A model generated the notes under the pieces. That model made no database searches, had not been told where the DNA came from, and saw only the letters and a program-made list of their open reading frames with translations. Below are positions 45,130 through 64,000 of a stretch of DNA of 64,000 bases, in pieces. Position 1 is the stretch's first letter, and every line of letters starts with the position of its first letter. The stretch is from Bufo bufo (Eukaryota; Chordata; Amphibia; Anura; Bufonidae). Both the position numbers and the translations under genes were made by a program. The stretch lies in NCBI RefSeq assembly GCF_905171765.1, contig NC_053393.1:67735371-67799370 (forward strand). The letters are read 5' to 3'.

Positions 45130-45355
45130 ACATTTTTGTATATTTATTTTGCTCACTTATATAGTGGTGACATATTCCACAGCACTTTACAGACATTTGC
45201 TGTCTACAGTGGACCTCACAATGGTAGGAAACCGGAGAATCCAGAGGAAACCCAGGAAAACACTGGGAGAACATACAAACTCCGTGTGGATGTTGTCCTT
45301 GTTGGGATTCAAACCCAAGACCCCAGCGCTAACCACTGAGCCACTTCTAGTTCAT
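45130..45355. repeat. Widespread vertebrate-type interspersed repeat
   Basis: Blocks accggagaatccagaggaaa, gggagaacatacaaactccg and gctaaccactgagccac are common to many vertebrate genomes. I cannot name the class with confidence. Lies in the inferred 3'UTR intron of ESRP1. Confidence 0.55.
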
Positions 45356-45554
45356 GGAAAAAAAATAAAAAATAAAAATGTGCGGCTTCACCAAAGCCTG
45401 CATTACACAAGCCGATTGAGCAAGCGATTGTCGGGAAGGAAGCATTGCCTCCTGGCTATAGCCTGCTTGTTAGCTAAAATCAGCAGATGTAATACAGCCT
45501 TAATACATTGCTATATTTGCTGAACTGATCCCAAGTCGAGGCCCTGTTCCCTGA

Positions 45555-45800
45555 GTAGGGATGAGCGAACTTGATGTTTTCAAGTTCGGAGCGAATTCCG
45601 TTATCACAAAATATAATGGGATTCTATGACGGAATGCCAAATGGAAGCCTTTAAGAGGCATTCCTTTTCGCATGCAGTCATAATAGAAGTCTATGGGCAG
45701 CATAACCGATCCGGACAGGACTCCTGCATAACAGAAACCAGCTGGATCCGTTATGCTGCCTATAGACTTCTATTATGATGGCATGTAAAACGGAATGCCT
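45555..45800. repeat. Foldback repeat in ESRP1 3'UTR intron
   Basis: gaatgccaaatggaagcctt and aaacggaatgcctcttaa, plus tcataatagaagtctatggg and tatagacttctattatgatg, form an inverted pair around 45700. Confidence 0.6.
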
Positions 45801-45804
45801 CTTA

Positions 45805-47645
45805 ACCCCTTCCCGACCAGAGCCATAATAGTACGGCACTGTGGGAAGTGACTACTTAGGGAAGTACTACGGCTGCGACCGCCTGATCAGCTCCAGGCGA
45901 CCGGCTGTTCCTGTTCAGATGCCGGCGCATTAACGCTCACTATGCCGCAGTTAGCCCTGACCGCGGGGTGTGTGGAGGGAGGGAGCTACCTTCCCCATCG
46001 GGTTCCCGCGCTGCTGTGACAGGGAACCGATGGCAGGTAAGGCAGCCCGATGCCTTACTTGATCTCACAGGCAGGAAGGTTGTAAGTGTATTACAGTGTG
46101 TAATACACTTACAGCCAATGCATTACAATACTTCTGTATTGTAATGCATTGTACAGGGGATCAAACCCCCAAAAGTTTTGCATAATAAAATTTAAAAAAA
46201 AGTTTCAAGTGAAAAAGAAAAAGCGTTCTTTTCCCATAATTAAGTAATAAAAAAATTAGAAAAAAGGAAAAAAGTATACAAATTAGGGATTGCCGCATCC
46301 GTATCGACGGGCTCCATAAAAATATCACATGATCCACCCTATCAGGTGAATGTAGTAAAAAAAAAAATATAAAAAAATTCCATTTTTGGTCACCTTCCCT
46401 CACAAAAAGTGTAATACCAAGCGATCAAAAAGGCGTATTTAGCCCAAAATGCTACCAATAAAACAGTCATCTCATCCTGCAAGAAATGAGACCCTATCTA
46501 AGACAATCGGCCAAAAAATAAAAAATATATGGCTTTCAGAAAATGGCAACACAAAAACAAGAATTTAGGCTCCATTCACACATCCGCGGTGTGTTCAGGA
46601 CCCGCAAATTGCGGATCCGCAACACACCCGCCCGGCACCCCTATAGAAATGCCTATTCTTGTCCGCAAGCTGCGGACAAGAATAGGACATGTTCTATCTT
46701 TTGCGGAGCTGCGGACCTGAAGATCGGGGCCGCGCTCCGCAAATGCGGATGCTGACAGCACACTGTGTGCTGTCCGCATCCATTCCGTCCCCATATAAAT
46801 TATGGAACAAATGCGGACCCATTTGCGGACGTGTGAATGGAGCCTAAATCTGTATAAAAATGCATTTACTGTGCAAAACCTAAAAATAAAAATGAGACAT
46901 ATTACGTATCGTCCGTAACAAGCTGCTCTATAAAAAATATATGAGAAGCCCCCTCAGGTGAATGCTGTAAAAAAAAAAAAATTAAAAAAACTATGCCAAA
47001 ACAGCAATTTTGTCACCTTGGCTCACAAAAAGTGTAATACCAAGTAATTAAAAAGTCTTATGCACCCCAAAATGGTACCAATCCAACTGACATCTCATCC
47101 CACAAAAAATGAGCCCCTACCTTGGACAATCGCCAGAAAAATACAAAAAAATAAGGCAGTCAGAAAATGGCAACACAAAAACAAGATTTTATTTTGCTCA
47201 AAGACACATTGGGTATCGCTGCGTCCGTAACAACCTGCTCTAGAAAAATATCACATTATATGCCCCCTCAGATGAATACTGTAAAAAAAAATTTTTTTTT
47301 TAAACTCCGCCAAAACAGCCTCTTTTAACCTTGCCTCACAAAAAGCGTAATACCAAACGATCAAAAAGTCTTATGTACCCTAAAATGGTACCAATGAAAA
47401 GGTCACCTCATCCCGGAAAAAAATGAGCCCCCACATAAGACAATCACTCAAAAAATAAAAACCAATGGCGCCCATAAACCAATCCATCAAAATCTGCGCT
47501 GCAAAAGCCATATGGCGCTCCTTCCGTTCTGAGTCCTGCCATGTGCCCCCACAGCAGTTTACCACCACATATGGGGTGTTGGCGTTTTCAGGAGAAAATG
47601 GGTAACAAATTATGGGGTGCTTTTTCTCCTGTGACCCCTTATGAA
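45805..47645. repeat. Family A repeat, several tandem ~300-bp units, with a nested MITE
   Basis: The order 'atatcacatgatccaccctatcaggtgaat', 'cacaaaaagtgtaatacc', 'aaaatg.taccaat' and 'ctcatcc..caa.aaatgagccc' recurs at about 46310-46500, 46930-47120 and 47240-47440. A family C foldback MITE (46564-46846, ends ggctccattcacacatccg / gtgtgaatggagcc) is inserted between the first two units. Confidence 0.65.
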
Positions 47646-47820
47646 AATAAAAAATTTGGGGCTAAAGCAACATTTTATTGGAAGAAATGAAACTTTTTGG
47701 GGAAGTTTTTTTGGAAACCCCTTTATCGAAGCAATTGCACATATCTGCAATTCAGGGTAAGGGGAAAAAAAGAAATAAGATTTTATACATACCTCTTCTA
47801 CATAAGTGCTGGGAAGACTT

Positions 47821-63774
<15,954 letters not shown>

Positions 63775-64000
63775 CTGCAAAAGTAAATAAAAAAAGCTAA
63801 ATTAAAAGGCGTCCAGAATGAAAAGGTGCAAGAAGCCAATTTTAGAACTGGCGACGGACTCCAGAGCAACTTTATCACACCTATTCACCGGATAGGCGAT
63901 GGATGTATGATCGGTTGGGGTCTGACCGATGTGACCCCCGGAGGTATGGAGAATGGTGCTCAAGGCTGGTAGCGCGCACCTTGGTGCACCGTTGCATTCA

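Noticed and set aside
45293..45345. tRNA-like text (gggattcaaacccaagac)
   Set aside because: Only a B-box-like string in a dispersed repeat; no A box, acceptor stem or anticodon arm.

Overview
This is vertebrate chromosomal DNA: one real host gene in a repeat-dense landscape. The right-hand 20 kb, minus strand, carries the 3' two thirds of ESRP1 (epithelial splicing regulatory protein 1). Nine coding exons can be placed to the base with clean GT/AG borders and consistent phase, ending in a stop codon at 47821-47823. A tenth, non-coding 3'UTR exon is inferred at about 43.27-45.05 kb. The 5' exons (amino-terminal domain) lie beyond base 64000. I judge the species to be an amphibian, most likely a neobatrachian frog, from the protein and from interspersed repeat families I associate with anurans. 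That is recognition from memory, not a search. I see no tRNA, rRNA, CRISPR array or second host gene.

The left 43 kb is almost entirely transposable elements, many nested. Four Tc1-like DNA transposons have DDE spacings of 34, 35, 36 and 37 residues between the last D and E. They are DD37E at 4141-5703 (uninterrupted 338-residue transposase, TA duplications), DD34E at 19633-21171 (frameshifted), DD35E at 25411-26963 (one nonsense codon) and DD36E at 40633-43237 (broken by a 1.54 kb insertion). A fifth Tc1-like relic is spread over 21.9-27.8 kb because other elements landed inside it. One of those is an L2/CR1-type LINE that itself hosts the DD35E element. A chromodomain Gypsy LTR retrotransposon relic fills 14401-18118. 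A Penelope-like element relic with a GIY-YIG endonuclease lies at 18.4-19.1 kb.

Non-autonomous elements fill most of the rest: foldback MITEs with TTAA duplications, foldback MITEs with TTA/TAA duplications, and hAT-type elements with 8-bp duplications. Several hAT-type elements hold tandem repeats, including a 4.8 kb nest at 29895-34705 and a two-level nest at 35090-36777. Minisatellites with 41-bp units occur twice (6.5-7.7 kb and 48.16-48.75 kb); 32-, 31-, 27- and 19-bp arrays also occur. Apparent ORFs in these arrays are artefacts.

The signals most worth a second look are: (i) hammerhead-ribozyme-like motifs at 21567-21617 (core intact) and 37709-37749 (core decayed), the second in an element with a perfect 15-bp target duplication; (ii) a 1.54 kb insertion built from a 529-bp unit, tandem then inverted, also with a 15-bp duplication; (iii) ESRP1 processing features: tandem splice donors adding or removing four residues, a NAGNAG acceptor, a 3'UTR intron whose donor lies 28 nt past the stop, and an intron made almost wholly of one MITE. 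I found no convincing novel multi-gene system.
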